Shown piece by piece: positions 1 to 8,669 of a DNA stretch of 64,000 nt (position 1 is its first letter; each line of letters opens with the position of its first letter). Under the pieces are notes generated by a model that made no database searches, was not told the origin of the DNA, and saw nothing but the letters and a program-made list of their open reading frames with translations. The DNA is taken from the NCBI GenBank assembly GCA_963544575.1, contig CAUUFZ010000003.1, positions 124,001 to 188,000 of the forward strand, read 5' to 3'. The stretch comes from Nanosyncoccus sp963544575. GTDB lineage: Bacteria > Patescibacteriota > Saccharimonadia > Saccharimonadales > Saccharimonadaceae. The position numbers were made by a program, and so were the translations under genes.

Positions 1-234
1 TGATTTAGCTTCAGTTTTAGCTTCAGTCTTATTTTCTGCCTTGGTCTCAGTCTTATTAGCTTTTTCTTCCTTAGACTCTTCGGTAGCAGCGATTTCTTGT
101 TGGCGGGACTTTTCAGCAGATTTAATAGCTGAAGTAATAATCCAGGCACCGAAAACCACTACGATAAGAGCGATGATGGTAGCGAAAACGATAATACGAA
201 AACGTTTTGCGCGGTTAGGTTGATTAGTTTGCAT
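1..234 (-). CDS. Membrane-anchored protein of unknown function, 3' end outside the window
   Basis: The reading frame opens at an ATG ending at 234 and runs off the left edge without a stop, so only the first 78 codons are visible. A TATAAT box lies about 40 nt upstream and a ribosome site (TTGGAG) sits 7 nt before the ATG. The protein starts with a short basic N-terminus, then one hydrophobic segment at about residues 13-33, then a highly charged region rich in Glu, Lys, Ala and Thr with near-repeats such as TEAKTEAKS. This is the layout of a single-pass inner-membrane protein with a low-complexity linker leading to an unseen extracellular or cytoplasmic domain. I do not recognise a family. 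Confidence 0.75.
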   Translation of the reverse strand, partial: MQTNQPNRAKRFRIIVFATIIALIVVVFGAWIITSAIKSAEKSRQQEIAATEESKEEKANKTETKAENKTEAKTEAKS

Positions 235-383
235 GATAATCTCCAATTAACTCTATGATTTATATCAATTTGATTCATTATACCACTTTTTATGTTTTTT
301 GTAAATAGCTTAACCGTAATCATTACGATTTTGCAAAAAATGCTTATGATTGTTCTGAGGATTTTCTTATAATTAGTGGCGCA

Positions 384-417
384 GAAAAAATCCCTGACTA
401 GAGCCAGAGATTTTTCA
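384..417 (-). terminator. Rho-independent terminator after the 425-1150 gene
   Basis: On the minus strand an imperfect stem (AAATCTCTGG with CAGGGATTT, one mismatch) is followed by a run of six T. It lies just past the stop codon of the upstream unknown gene. Confidence 0.75.
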
Positions 418-424
418 GTAAAGC

Positions 425-1150
425 TTACTCCTTGTAATACCCCTCCTGATCGCCTGGGTTTGGACCAGGCATAGTATATACCTTGGATGGATCAATACCA
501 TACTCTGCCCAATTAATCATGTGGTCGCGAAGAAGTTGAATTGGTACGTTTTTACCTAGTTCAGATTTTAACCAATCACCAATCTGAGGCTTGGTCGCGC
601 CATGACGCAGAAACCAGTTCATGATAGTTTTCACACGGTCAACCGTAAGCTCAAAATAGTCATCCACATACAAAAGCATGCGTTTCTTATTTAGTAAATC
701 TGTAATCGGTACACCCGCTTGAATTAATTTCTCGATATTCTTCCAGCCATCATTAATCAGAAATTGACCAAGCAATAGATCCAGTGAAGCACCGCGCTGA
801 ATAAACCAGGCGGCATTTTCGGTAACAAATTCTGAACCATGATAAATATCCGAATAATCTTCCTGACCAAAAGCCGTCATCAGCTTGTTAATATCAATGG
901 AAATTCCCTGCTTTGTCAGTTCGTCGTAGTTTTCAAAAAGAAGCTCTTTCGATAAGATTTTAGAGATATCACGACCATAAAGTTCACCATTCAGAAAAGA
1001 TTTAAGAATCACCGTTAATGCGATCAAAGTATTTTTCTGATGCTTTCTGTTCGAAATTCGACCGAACACTTCAGCCAGCTCCACCGTTAGCGTCTCCTCA
1101 ACGGAGCGACTTTTGCTGCCAGTTGTAGTTTTCTCATTCAAGTTTTTCAT
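425..1150 (-). CDS. Hypothetical soluble protein, 241 aa
   Basis: A strong ribosome site (AAGGAGGG) lies just before the ATG at 1150, and a TATAAT box on the minus strand lies around 1222-1227. The product is mostly helical and soluble, with no signal peptide or membrane segment. The stretch from about residue 95 to 185 contains recurring patterns of the type RGASLDLLL, QAGVPITDLL and RHGATKPQIGDWL, spaced about 30 residues apart. They resemble degenerate ankyrin-like or other helical repeats, but that is only an impression. The gene is single, with its own promoter and terminator. I do not recognise a function. Confidence 0.8.
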   Translation of the reverse strand: MKNLNEKTTTGSKSRSVEETLTVELAEVFGRISNRKHQKNTLIALTVILKSFLNGELYGRDISKILSKELLFENYDELTKQGISIDINKLMTAFGQEDYSDIYHGSEFVTENAAWFIQRGASLDLLLGQFLINDGWKNIEKLIQAGVPITDLLNKKRMLLYVDDYFELTVDRVKTIMNWFLRHGATKPQIGDWLKSELGKNVPIQLLRDHMINWAEYGIDPSKVYTMPGPNPGDQEGYYKE

Positions 1151-1352
1151 GCCCCCTCCTTATGAAGTCAAACTTTACCTTTTAAGGTACCCAATATTTT
1201 GCACTTAAGTAAAAACTTAATGGAGTTATTATACTCTATCCAGGGAATTTTGTCATCAGGGGTGGAACAGATAGAGGATATTGGTCGTAATCAAAGCCTA
1301 AAAATCCGATAGTTTTTTTGGGGTAGTTTTCAGAGTAGTTTTAAAATGCTAA

Positions 1353-1367
1353 TGCTATAATAAAACT
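1353..1367 (+). promoter_or_regulatory. Extended -10 promoter giving a probable leaderless enolase mRNA
   Basis: TGC-TATAAT (box at 1356-1361) is followed by only 6 nt (AAAACT) before the ATG at 1368. Transcription normally starts about 7 nt past the -10 box, so the first base of the mRNA would be the A of the start codon. There is no Shine-Dalgarno sequence. Confidence 0.75.
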
Positions 1368-2657
1368 ATGGAAAATATCACAATCAAAGAAATTCACGCA
1401 AGGCAAATTCTCGACAGCCGCGGCAACCCAACAGTGGAAGCTGATGTCTTCTTATCTGACGGGAGTGCAGGACGCGCCATGGTGCCATCTGGCGCATCGA
1501 CTGGCAGTGGCGAAGCTTTAGAATTACGTGACGGGGATAAAAACTTTTACGACGGCAAAGGTGTTATGCAGGCCGTACGTAACGTTAATACTAAAATAAG
1601 TAGCCTACTTGTAGGTAAACACGTCGACCAGCGAGAGATCGATCAATTGATGATTCAGCTTGACGGCACGGAAAATAAATCGAATCTTGGCGCCAATGCG
1701 ATTCTAGCGGTTTCCTTAGCCCTAGCGAAAGCTTCGGCACGCGCGATGAAAATGCCATTTTATGAATATGTGGCAAAAATTGCTGGAACCTCCGACCGAA
1801 TGTCTTTACCGATGCCAATGATGAACGTGATGAACGGGGGTGCACACGCGGATTGGTGTACGGATTTTCAGGAATATATGCTAATGCCAATCGCGGCGAC
1901 CAATATCAACGAAGCGATTCGCATGGGCGCGGAAACTTTTCACGCCCTGAAGAAGGTTTTGAAAGAAAAAAATTATGTCACCACGGTGGGTGATGAGGGT
2001 GGTTATGCGCCAAAAGTTTTCGGTGGCAATAACGAACCTTTGGAGCTAATTTGCGAAGCGATTGAGCGGGCAAATTATGTAGTGGGTAAAGACATCGCAA
2101 TTGCCATGGATATTGCTTCCTCGGAATTTTACGAAGATGGCGGTTATAAATTAAAGACTTCTGGCGAAACCAAGACCAGTGCCGAAATGATTGACTGGTA
2201 CGAGGGGTTGCTAGAGAAATATCCGATCGTTTCCATCGAGGATGGCCTGGCGGAAAATGACTGGGAGGGCTGGAAAGTGCTCACCGAGCGACTCGGTAAT
2301 AAGTTGCAATTAGTCGGCGACGACCTCTTCGTGACCAATGTAAAACTACTACAAAAAGGTATCGACGAAAAAGTGGGGAATGCGATTTTGATTAAACCAA
2401 ACCAGATTGGTTCACTTTCCGAAACCATTGACGCTGTGGTTTTGGCGCAAAAATCTGGCTACCACACAATTATGTCACACCGCTCGGGTGAAACCGAAGA
2501 TAGTGCCATCGCGCACCTCGCAGTCGGACTCGGTACGGGACAAATCAAGACTGGTTCCCTCTCCCGCTCGGAACGCATCGCAAAGTACAACGAATTAATG
2601 CGCATTGCGGAGGCTAATCCAGAATTAGTTTTGAAAAATCCTTTCGAAGAAAACTAA
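1368..2657 (+). CDS. eno: Enolase (phosphopyruvate hydratase)
   Basis: Enolase interconverts 2-phosphoglycerate and phosphoenolpyruvate in glycolysis. The 429-residue length is normal. Visible landmarks are the N-terminal DSRGNPT, the mobile loop PSGASTG at about 40-46, the MNGGAHADW segment, GDEGGYAP with the catalytic glutamate at about 209, metal ligands in the SIEDG and GDDLFVTN motifs, the catalytic lysine region IKPNQIGSLSET and SHRSGETED. The usual NGGSHADN motif reads NGGAHADW here, a mild deviation. The gene stands alone between its own extended -10 promoter, which implies a leaderless mRNA, and a strong bidirectional terminator shared with the convergent ligA. Confidence 0.98.
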   Translation: MENITIKEIHARQILDSRGNPTVEADVFLSDGSAGRAMVPSGASTGSGEALELRDGDKNFYDGKGVMQAVRNVNTKISSLLVGKHVDQREIDQLMIQLDGTENKSNLGANAILAVSLALAKASARAMKMPFYEYVAKIAGTSDRMSLPMPMMNVMNGGAHADWCTDFQEYMLMPIAATNINEAIRMGAETFHALKKVLKEKNYVTTVGDEGGYAPKVFGGNNEPLELICEAIERANYVVGKDIAIAMDIASSEFYEDGGYKLKTSGETKTSAEMIDWYEGLLEKYPIVSIEDGLAENDWEGWKVLTERLGNKLQLVGDDLFVTNVKLLQKGIDEKVGNAILIKPNQIGSLSETIDAVVLAQKSGYHTIMSHRSGETEDSAIAHLAVGLGTGQIKTGSLSRSERIAKYNELMRIAEANPELVLKNPFEEN

Positions 2658-2751
2658 AAACAGTGGGATTCTAGGAGAACTTAATCCCGACCTAGATCAT
2701 AAGAGCAAGACTCTAGGCGAACCTAAGATTCCTGGACTAGGTGACAAATCA

Positions 2752-2782
2752 AAAATAGGTGCAAAATGGCACCTATTTTTAG
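2752..2782. terminator. Bidirectional terminator between eno and ligA
   Basis: A perfect 12-bp stem (AAAAATAGGTGC with GCACCTATTTTT) has A and T tracts on both sides, so it can end both convergent transcripts. Just upstream, at 2665-2745, the eno trailer holds imperfect direct repeats around the core TCTAGG-GAAC-TAA, which may add structure. Confidence 0.85.
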
Positions 2783-2798
2783 TTTTTATCTTCATGAA

Positions 2799-4802
2799 TT
2801 ATTTAATTAATTCACGGAATTCTGCCTCAGAGATAACTTTGATACCAAGCTTTTCGGCTTTAGTAACTTTTGAAGCACCTGGCTTAGCGCCGGCAATTAA
2901 GGCGGTAGTGTTTTTGGTCACGGAACCGGTAACGGTAGCACCTTTTTCGCGTAATAAATCTTCCGCTTCCTCACGACCCAAATCGGTGAGCGTGCCAGTG
3001 ACGACAAAACTTTGACCTTTAAGCGGGGCATTATCGTGATTAATATAAACTGGACGTACACCGAGAGCCTTAAAATCATCGAGCTGTTTCAAATTATCTT
3101 CATCAGCAAAATAAGCCAAAATTGATTCAGAAACCGTGAGACCGATATCAGGAATTTTCAGAAGCTGTTCTTCGGTGGCGTCACGCAGAGCTTCCAGTGA
3201 CTGAAAAGTATCCGCGAGTGTAACTGCAGTCTGCGCGCCAACATGACGAATACCCAGAGCGGTAATGAATTTGGCGAGCGGCGCCTGTTTGGTTCCCTCG
3301 ATGGCACTCAGTAATTTAGTGGCCGAAAGTTCACCGAAACGTTCGAGTTTAATCAAGTCTGATTTTTGCAAACGGTAGAGGTCAACTAGGCTTTTTAAGA
3401 GGCCAGCATCGACCAATAAATTAACATTTTTCTCACCCAAGCCTTCAATATTTAGCGCCTGCTTGCTGGCAAAATATTCAAGATTACGACGTAAAATAAA
3501 ATCTGAATCCTGTCCTTTCACGCGATAAACCACTTCCCCCTCTGGGCGCTCGAACTCAAGCTCCGGATATTGATTTTTCAGAGCTTCTTCATAGTCAAAA
3601 GGCTCAGTATTATCAGGGCGAAGCGTGAGTAAGACTTCCTTAATTTTGGGAATAATATCACCAGCTTTATAGACAATCACGGTGTCGCCGATACGAATAT
3701 CGAGCTTTTCAATTTCATCAGAATTATGTAAGGTAGCGTGACGCACAGTGCTGCCAGCAATTTCTACGGGATCTAAAATGGCCACCGGAGTAGCTGCACC
3801 GGTGCGACCAATTGAGATTACGATATCGTGCACCTTCGAGGTGGATTCTTCGGCAGGGTACTTAAAAGCCACAGCAGCACGAGGAGTTTTGCCGACGATA
3901 CCAAGCTCAGAATATATCTTGCGATCATTAATTTTAATCACCATACCATCGGTATTGAAGAGAAAATTACCGCGTACCTGACCAAGGCGTTCGATTTCAG
4001 CAAAAACCTCATTAAGATGACTATAGGTATGATCCTGACCGGAAGTTTGAAAACCGATTAGGCGCAAAAATTCATAAGCCTCCTGATGGGTCGGAAGATC
4101 CGGTGTGACTAGATCGTAGGCCATGAAGCGCAATGGGCGACTAGCGGCAATGCGAGGGTCGAGCTGGCGAATAGTGCCGGCGGCGAGATTACGCGGATTA
4201 GCAAAAGGCTTCTCTCCGAGTTTAGTCTGCATCTGATTGAGTTTTTCAAAATCTTGCTTAAAAATAATTACTTCGCCGCGCACCTCGAGATGCTCAGGTG
4301 GATTCTCGAGATTTAATTTGAGGGGGATGTTTTGAATGGTTTTCACATTCATCGTGACATCTTCGCCCACTAGACCATCACCACGCGTAACCGCCTGCTT
4401 GAAAATGCCGTTTTCATAATGTAAGGACATAGCCAGGCCATCCATTTTGATATCGGTGAAAAAGGTAAATTCGGTACCGTTTGGCACTAGCTTATAATTT
4501 CTGGCTACCCAATCACGAATTTCGGATTCAGAAAAAACATCGGCGAGAGAAATCATACGGGAAGCGTGCGTGACTTTTTGGAATTTATCCAGAGGTTTAC
4601 CGGCGACGCGTTGGGTGGGAGAATCGGGAGTAATAAATTCTGGATATTGCTCTTCTAATTGACTAAGCTCGTGCTTCAAAGAGTCGGCGGCGGCTTCCGA
4701 CATAATAGATTCGTCGAGGACGTGGTAATGATAGCGGTAATCGTTGATTAATTCTTTTAGTTTTTCAATGCGAGCCTTGGCGGCAGATTTTTCATTATTC
4801 AT
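2799..4802 (-). CDS. ligA: NAD-dependent DNA ligase without zinc-finger cysteines
   Basis: LigA seals nicks in DNA during replication and repair, using NAD. The 667 residues show the full domain order: Ia domain with DYRYHYHVLD at 21-30, adenylation domain with the active-site lysine in KMDG (K119), TRGDGLVGEDVT, the PRNLAAGTIRQLD motif, the OB fold (SIGRTGAATPVA), helix-hairpin-helix repeats (NIEGLGEKN, IPDIGLTVSESI) and a C-terminal BRCT domain. The normal Cys4 zinc finger between the OB fold and the HhH domain is missing: the whole protein has no cysteine. The start is supported by a GGAGC ribosome site. It is the last gene of the group lemA-htpX-4806-ligA. Confidence 0.97.
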   Translation of the reverse strand: MNNEKSAAKARIEKLKELINDYRYHYHVLDESIMSEAAADSLKHELSQLEEQYPEFITPDSPTQRVAGKPLDKFQKVTHASRMISLADVFSESEIRDWVARNYKLVPNGTEFTFFTDIKMDGLAMSLHYENGIFKQAVTRGDGLVGEDVTMNVKTIQNIPLKLNLENPPEHLEVRGEVIIFKQDFEKLNQMQTKLGEKPFANPRNLAAGTIRQLDPRIAASRPLRFMAYDLVTPDLPTHQEAYEFLRLIGFQTSGQDHTYSHLNEVFAEIERLGQVRGNFLFNTDGMVIKINDRKIYSELGIVGKTPRAAVAFKYPAEESTSKVHDIVISIGRTGAATPVAILDPVEIAGSTVRHATLHNSDEIEKLDIRIGDTVIVYKAGDIIPKIKEVLLTLRPDNTEPFDYEEALKNQYPELEFERPEGEVVYRVKGQDSDFILRRNLEYFASKQALNIEGLGEKNVNLLVDAGLLKSLVDLYRLQKSDLIKLERFGELSATKLLSAIEGTKQAPLAKFITALGIRHVGAQTAVTLADTFQSLEALRDATEEQLLKIPDIGLTVSESILAYFADEDNLKQLDDFKALGVRPVYINHDNAPLKGQSFVVTGTLTDLGREEAEDLLREKGATVTGSVTKNTTALIAGAKPGASKVTKAEKLGIKVISEAEFRELIK

Positions 4803-4805
4803 TTT

Positions 4806-5963
4806 TTAAAGCTCCAATTTAGCATCATCATTATAATCGAGAAGGGCGCGATAAAAGAGGTAAAAATAAATCGAAAGATAAATAAAGATAAAGACCGTAA
4901 TGGTGAGCTGGATGATAGCCACAAACGGGATCTTGCTCTCGGTAAGCCAGGCAAACTGAGACTTCAGGGCACCATCGAGGATAATAGCTGGCATAAGCAA
5001 TAACAAGTAAAGTAGAGCCACGATAATCACCAAATAAAAAACCCGAATCAAGAAACGCAGGCGGCGCCCCATGATGAGATTTTTCGCCATCCGCACAGCA
5101 GTTAAAGGATATAGTCCTGGCGCCGAAACTACGATAATCGCAAAAAAACTACTGGATAACAGATAGAGACTGAGCGTAATCATTAGCGCAGCAAACATAA
5201 AGAAAAGCAGCGCATAAAATGGCGTGGAGAGGAATTCTGTAGTGAGAGCGACTTGAAAAACTATGATGGTAAGCATGATGGGTACGGCTTCAAGAAAGAT
5301 AATTAGCCCGACCACCAGAGTGGAAACTAGAGGCGATAAGGCGCTATAAAAGCCGTCGCGCATCTTGATTTCCTGATGCCCAGCGAGGAGGTGGCGCGCT
5401 AAATAGATGGTGACCAACCAAATAATAGTAAATAGAAGCACCGCGATGACAATCTGCGCATCATTCATAGTGGTGAGACCACCAGTGGAAATAATACCGA
5501 GCAAAGTGAGCCCCGCCTTACCGACGGTACCGATTTTACCATCCGCCACATCTTTATTAGTCTGCTCAACGTTTGCCTTGACGTCGGCAAGGGTGTTTTC
5601 CGACATGGCGCCAATGAGAAAAATATAGAGGCCGACAAAAATTAAAAGGAGTGGTAGAAAGATTTTCCAGAATTTGAAAAACATTTTAAAGGCAGCACTA
5701 GCTTGACTGGTTAAACTCGGAAGCTCGGTTTTACGCTGATAGTCTTCGTAATAAGAGCGCTTAAAAGAGCGGTGAAGACGGACTTCGTCCTGCTTCTTGA
5801 TTAGCTGTTTCTTTTCGCGTGCAAGCTGCTTTTTTTGTTTCTGCTCCTGTTTTTGAAGTTTTTTCTGCTGCCTTTCAGCTTGGCGCTGCGCCTGCTTTGA
5901 AACCGGATTTTTTTCATCAGAGGCTGACTCGGATGCTACTGATTTAGTTTTAGATTTTTTCAT
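4806..5963 (-). CDS. Polytopic membrane protein with charged N-terminus, 385 aa
   Basis: The first about 85 residues are hydrophilic and very rich in Lys and Gln, predicted to form a coiled coil (QAQRQAERQQKKLQ). They are followed by about six hydrophobic segments: near 95-118, 168-188, 208-240, 245-280, 305-330 and 345-370. There is no recognisable catalytic motif. The arrangement resembles uncharacterised integral membrane proteins of CPR genomes. Its ATG overlaps the htpX stop (TGATG), and ligA follows after 3 nt, so it is translated as part of that operon. A function in envelope biology is a guess from its neighbour HtpX. Confidence 0.85.
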   Translation of the reverse strand: MKKSKTKSVASESASDEKNPVSKQAQRQAERQQKKLQKQEQKQKKQLAREKKQLIKKQDEVRLHRSFKRSYYEDYQRKTELPSLTSQASAAFKMFFKFWKIFLPLLLIFVGLYIFLIGAMSENTLADVKANVEQTNKDVADGKIGTVGKAGLTLLGIISTGGLTTMNDAQIVIAVLLFTIIWLVTIYLARHLLAGHQEIKMRDGFYSALSPLVSTLVVGLIIFLEAVPIMLTIIVFQVALTTEFLSTPFYALLFFMFAALMITLSLYLLSSSFFAIIVVSAPGLYPLTAVRMAKNLIMGRRLRFLIRVFYLVIIVALLYLLLLMPAIILDGALKSQFAWLTESKIPFVAIIQLTITVFIFIYLSIYFYLFYRALLDYNDDAKLEL

Positions 5964-6838
5964 CAGATATTATCCTTCGCACGCTCGAGACGTTCAATAC
6001 GTTTTTCAATCGGCGGATGAGTACGGAATAGCGAATTAGTGCGGCGTTTTTTGAGTGGATTATTAATAAACATTGCCTCGGTGGCGGTATTTTGACGACG
6101 CATTGGTTGACCATGTTCATCCAGTTTCTTTAGGGCGCTAATCAGACCATCTGGATAATGGGTAATTTCAGCGGCTGACATATCGGCAAGATATTCACGT
6201 TCACGCGAAATCGCCATCTGAGCAATCGTAGCCACTAGTGGAGCTAAAATTGAGGTAAAAAGCAATGCAATCACCCCGACCGGACTATCCTGCTCATCTC
6301 GACGATTAGTGTAGGAGATCATACGAATACCAATATCAGCAATGTACCCCACCACGCTAACCAAGGCAAAAGCCACCAGAGAAACCCGAATATCATAATT
6401 CTTAATATGAGAAATTTCGTGCGCCAATACGCCGGTAAGCTCATCTTTATCCATGATATTAAGTAGCCCCGTAGTCACCGCAACTTTAGCGTGCGCTGGA
6501 TCCAGACCGGTGGCAAAGGCATTCGGGGCTGGATCATCAATTACGTAAATTTCTGGCATCGGCAGCCCGGTAGTGATTGTGAGATTTTCGACAATATTAT
6601 AAAGAGAACGGTAATCTTTTTTAGCAATAGGACGAGCGCCAGTCATCGCCATAGCCATACTAGATGACAAAAAGACCATGATACTGGCATAAATAATGGC
6701 AGAAATTAAAGTTAAAATAAAAATACTATTATCGCCGTAAACAGCCGCAAAAAGCGCCCCAATAAAACCAATAAAACCGACGAAGCCGGCGAGAATTAAA
6801 ACGGTATTTCTTTTATTAGCTGCAATCTGAGAATACAT
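5963..6838 (-). CDS. htpX: HtpX-like M48 membrane metalloprotease
   Basis: HtpX is a zinc endopeptidase of the inner membrane that degrades misfolded membrane proteins. The zinc-binding HEISH lies at about residues 140-144, followed by the third ligand region SREREYLAD. Hydrophobic segments lie near 12-60 and at about 150-215, and NAFATG precedes the active site as in the family. The start is placed at 6838 (MYSQIA), with AAAGGGAA as ribosome site. The longer reading frame upstream runs through a perfect intergenic hairpin and is unlikely to be translated. It sits downstream of lemA, a common pairing in many phyla. Confidence 0.95.
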   Translation of the reverse strand: MYSQIAANKRNTVLILAGFVGFIGFIGALFAAVYGDNSIFILTLISAIIYASIMVFLSSSMAMAMTGARPIAKKDYRSLYNIVENLTITTGLPMPEIYVIDDPAPNAFATGLDPAHAKVAVTTGLLNIMDKDELTGVLAHEISHIKNYDIRVSLVAFALVSVVGYIADIGIRMISYTNRRDEQDSPVGVIALLFTSILAPLVATIAQMAISREREYLADMSAAEITHYPDGLISALKKLDEHGQPMRRQNTATEAMFINNPLKKRRTNSLFRTHPPIEKRIERLERAKDNI

Positions 6839-6852
6839 ATTCCCTTTCTGAC

Positions 6853-6882
6853 AATATCCAGTGGGTCGGCCCACTGGATATT
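6853..6882 (-). other. Perfect 13-bp hairpin between lemA and htpX
   Basis: AATATCCAGTGGG and its exact complement flank a 4-nt loop. No T run follows, so it is not a classical terminator. It may protect or process the lemA-htpX mRNA so that lemA is expressed more than the rest. Confidence 0.6.
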
Positions 6883-6901
6883 AATTTGTCGTATTAATTG
6901 A

Positions 6902-7477
6902 TTAGAAAGAAACTTTTGGAGCTTCTTGAATCTTGGCGTTTTCCTCTTCGGAAACGTTGTAGAATTCACGAGACTTATAACCAAACATACCAGCGAAAAT
7001 ATTAGCTGGGAAGCGAACGATAAATTCGTTATATTGGCGGACTGCACCATTGTAGTAACGGCGAGAAGCTTGAATTTTATCTTCGGTATCTTCGAGTTGA
7101 TCCTGCAAACGGATGAAGTTTTCGTTAGCTTTTAATTCTGGGTAACTTTCCGCGAGAGCGAAGATGTGGCTGAGGGCTGATTTCATTTCTTTTTCGGCGC
7201 CAGCAACTTCAGCTGGAGTAGAAGCGGTGAGGACGCTAGAACGAGCTTTTACGACAGCTTCAAGAGTTTCACTTTCGTGCTTAGTATAACCCTTAACGGT
7301 TTCGATAAGGTTTGGAATGAGGTCAGCACGGCGCTTCAATTGGACAAGAATGTCTGAGAAAGCATTATCGACGCGAACCTTGACGGTGACTACGTGGTTG
7401 TAAACAAAAATTGCATAGAGGGCAACTAGGATTACAACTGCAATTACACCGATTAAAATCATTTGTAGTGTGTTCAT
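6902..7477 (-). CDS. lemA: LemA family protein
   Basis: LemA proteins are small membrane-anchored helical-bundle proteins of unclear biochemical role. The 191-residue product has one N-terminal membrane helix (about 5-27) and then the typical LemA sequence, with NAFSDILVQLKRRADLIPNL, the ESYPELKAN motif and RRYYNGAVRQYN, ending in a short basic/acidic tail. The start is set at 7477 (MNTLQM), preceded by an AAGGAG site. The longer frame upstream spans the promoter (TATAAT near 7500). It is followed by htpX across a hairpin. Confidence 0.95.
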   Translation of the reverse strand: MNTLQMILIGVIAVVILVALYAIFVYNHVVTVKVRVDNAFSDILVQLKRRADLIPNLIETVKGYTKHESETLEAVVKARSSVLTASTPAEVAGAEKEMKSALSHIFALAESYPELKANENFIRLQDQLEDTEDKIQASRRYYNGAVRQYNEFIVRFPANIFAGMFGYKSREFYNVSEEENAKIQEAPKVSF

Positions 7478-7544
7478 TTTACTCCTTGTTAATACTTTAA
7501 TTATATCAGAAATTGGAAAAGTGGTAAGCTTTTTAGACACAAAA

Positions 7545-7578
7545 TATCCCCACTAAAAGGGGGGTTTTAGTGGGGATA
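7545..7578 (-). terminator. Displaced host terminator of tRNA-Gly
   Basis: A perfect 14-bp stem (TATCCCCACTAAAA and its complement) with a six-base G (C on minus) loop is followed on the minus strand by TTTTG. It lies 3 nt from the left copy of the tRNA-Gly fragment. Before phage insertion it would have sat directly behind the tRNA-Gly gene. Confidence 0.8.
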
Positions 7579-7581
7579 AAT

Positions 7582-7634
7582 TGGTGCGAGCTAAGAGACT
7601 CTAACTCTCGACCTCTTCCTTGGCAAGGAAGCGC
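7582..7634 (-). repeat. attL: orphan 3' part of tRNA-Gly
   Basis: This 53-bp sequence is identical to 38838-38890. It contains the CCA end, acceptor 3' strand, T arm, variable loop and anticodon arm of tRNA-Gly, but not the 5' part, so it is not a functional tRNA. It is the left attachment site of the prophage. Confidence 0.95.
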
Positions 7635-7666
7635 ACCTAAATGATATTAATTTGCTCACACAGAGC

Positions 7667-7726
7667 ATTTTCGTATCACACTGTCATCATGATTTTGTAT
7701 CACTTAGACAGATTTTAAGGTGCGTT
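7667..7726. promoter_or_regulatory. Possible integrase arm-type binding sites beside attL
   Basis: Two direct repeats (ATTTTcGTATCAC at 7667-7679 and ATTTTGTATCAC near 7692-7703) are each followed by a GACAG/CTGTC half. An imperfect inverted pair (GCGCACCTAAA at 7631-7641 and TTTAAGGTGCG at 7716-7726) flanks them. Position next to the core site fits arm sites for the integrase; this is inference. Confidence 0.4.
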
Positions 7727-7754
7727 TATTAATGGTTTTATTATAAGCCTATGG

Positions 7755-8624
7755 TTAAAAAATTGCAAGAGCTTTTTCATAGATTTTCTTCAATTTGGGG
7801 TTAGAAATATGTGTGTAAATTCTAGTTGTATCTAAGCTTTCATGACCCATGAGTTCAGCGATGTATCTGATATCCACCTCTTTATCTAGGAGTCTTGTGG
7901 CGAAAGAATGTCGGATTGTATGCGGATGAACATTAATAAAATCTGAACGTTTACAGGCGTTCTGGAATATCTTCCTAACAGTATCTGATGTGATTCTCTT
8001 TCCGTTTTGAGCCGCAATAAAAAGCGCTTTCTCATTGTCACTACGTTCAGCTAAATATTCCGCGATAGCTTCTTCTGTTTTTCTGGTAATAAAACAGATT
8101 CTAGGGTTCTTAGATTTACCGATTACCGTAAATTGGCGCTCCCTAATACTATTGCGATTTAATAAACATAATTCACTGACACGGATACCTGAATCATAAA
8201 ACAGATTCACGATTGCGGTATTTCTTAGACGATTAATTCTAGAATAGCCCTTATATTTAGCACTAACCACTCCGATAAATCGCTCAATTTCTGACTCCGT
8301 GAGATAATTCACGACTCTCTTCTCACGCTTCGGAATTTTAATATCCTCCACGTCAATATCAGCCCAGCCCTTACGCACACAACGCCTTAAAACTGATCTA
8401 AAACAAATTATGTTCCCTCTTGCGGTATCCGGCCGCTGAAAACTGCATAAATATTGATAAAATTTCGATACATCCAGTGGCGTAATATTTCTAACCTCAG
8501 TATCTGTAAAATATTCAATAACTAATTTCTCTGCGTAAATATAAGATTCCAATGTCTTCGGAGACAGTCCTCTCGATACCACCTCAATCTCTCTATAATT
8601 AGTAAAAGCCTCGCTTAGTTTCAT
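7755..8624 (-). CDS. int: Phage tyrosine recombinase (integrase)
   Basis: This enzyme catalyses site-specific recombination between the phage site and the tRNA-Gly gene. The 289-residue protein has an N-terminal SAM-like core-binding domain (about 1-100) and a C-terminal catalytic domain with the full catalytic set: R148 in DSGIRVSEL, a lysine at about 170 (VIGKSK), H235-x-x-R238, H261 in MGHESL and the nucleophile Y270. The start at 8624 is the only in-frame ATG with a nearby ribosome site (GGGAG). An out-of-frame 11-codon frame with a stronger site overlaps it. Three palindromic operator-like repeats lie upstream. It is the left-most phage gene. Confidence 0.97.
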   Translation of the reverse strand: MKLSEAFTNYREIEVVSRGLSPKTLESYIYAEKLVIEYFTDTEVRNITPLDVSKFYQYLCSFQRPDTARGNIICFRSVLRRCVRKGWADIDVEDIKIPKREKRVVNYLTESEIERFIGVVSAKYKGYSRINRLRNTAIVNLFYDSGIRVSELCLLNRNSIRERQFTVIGKSKNPRICFITRKTEEAIAEYLAERSDNEKALFIAAQNGKRITSDTVRKIFQNACKRSDFINVHPHTIRHSFATRLLDKEVDIRYIAELMGHESLDTTRIYTHISNPKLKKIYEKALAIF

Positions 8625-8634
8625 ACTCTCCCAT
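8599..8634 (-). CDS. Possible 11-aa leader ORF overlapping the integrase start
   Basis: ATG GGA GAG ... TAA encodes an 11-residue peptide in a different frame from int. It is preceded by a near-perfect ribosome site (AGGAGGT, 11 nt upstream), and the int ATG lies within it, 10 nt downstream. Ribosomes loading here would compete with or couple to int translation. This is inference; the peptide itself need not have a role. Confidence 0.35.
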   Translation of the reverse strand: MGEYETKRGFY

Positions 8635-8669
8635 TTTCTTTCCTACCTCCTCTTAAAATTATTAATTTG

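Noticed and set aside
41..223. Open frame on the plus strand at the left edge
   Set aside because: The minus strand has a better frame with promoter, ribosome site and a sensible membrane protein (1-234).
7582..7634. Second tRNA-Gly gene
   Set aside because: Only the 3' 53 bp are present; acceptor 5' strand and D arm are missing. It is the attL remnant.
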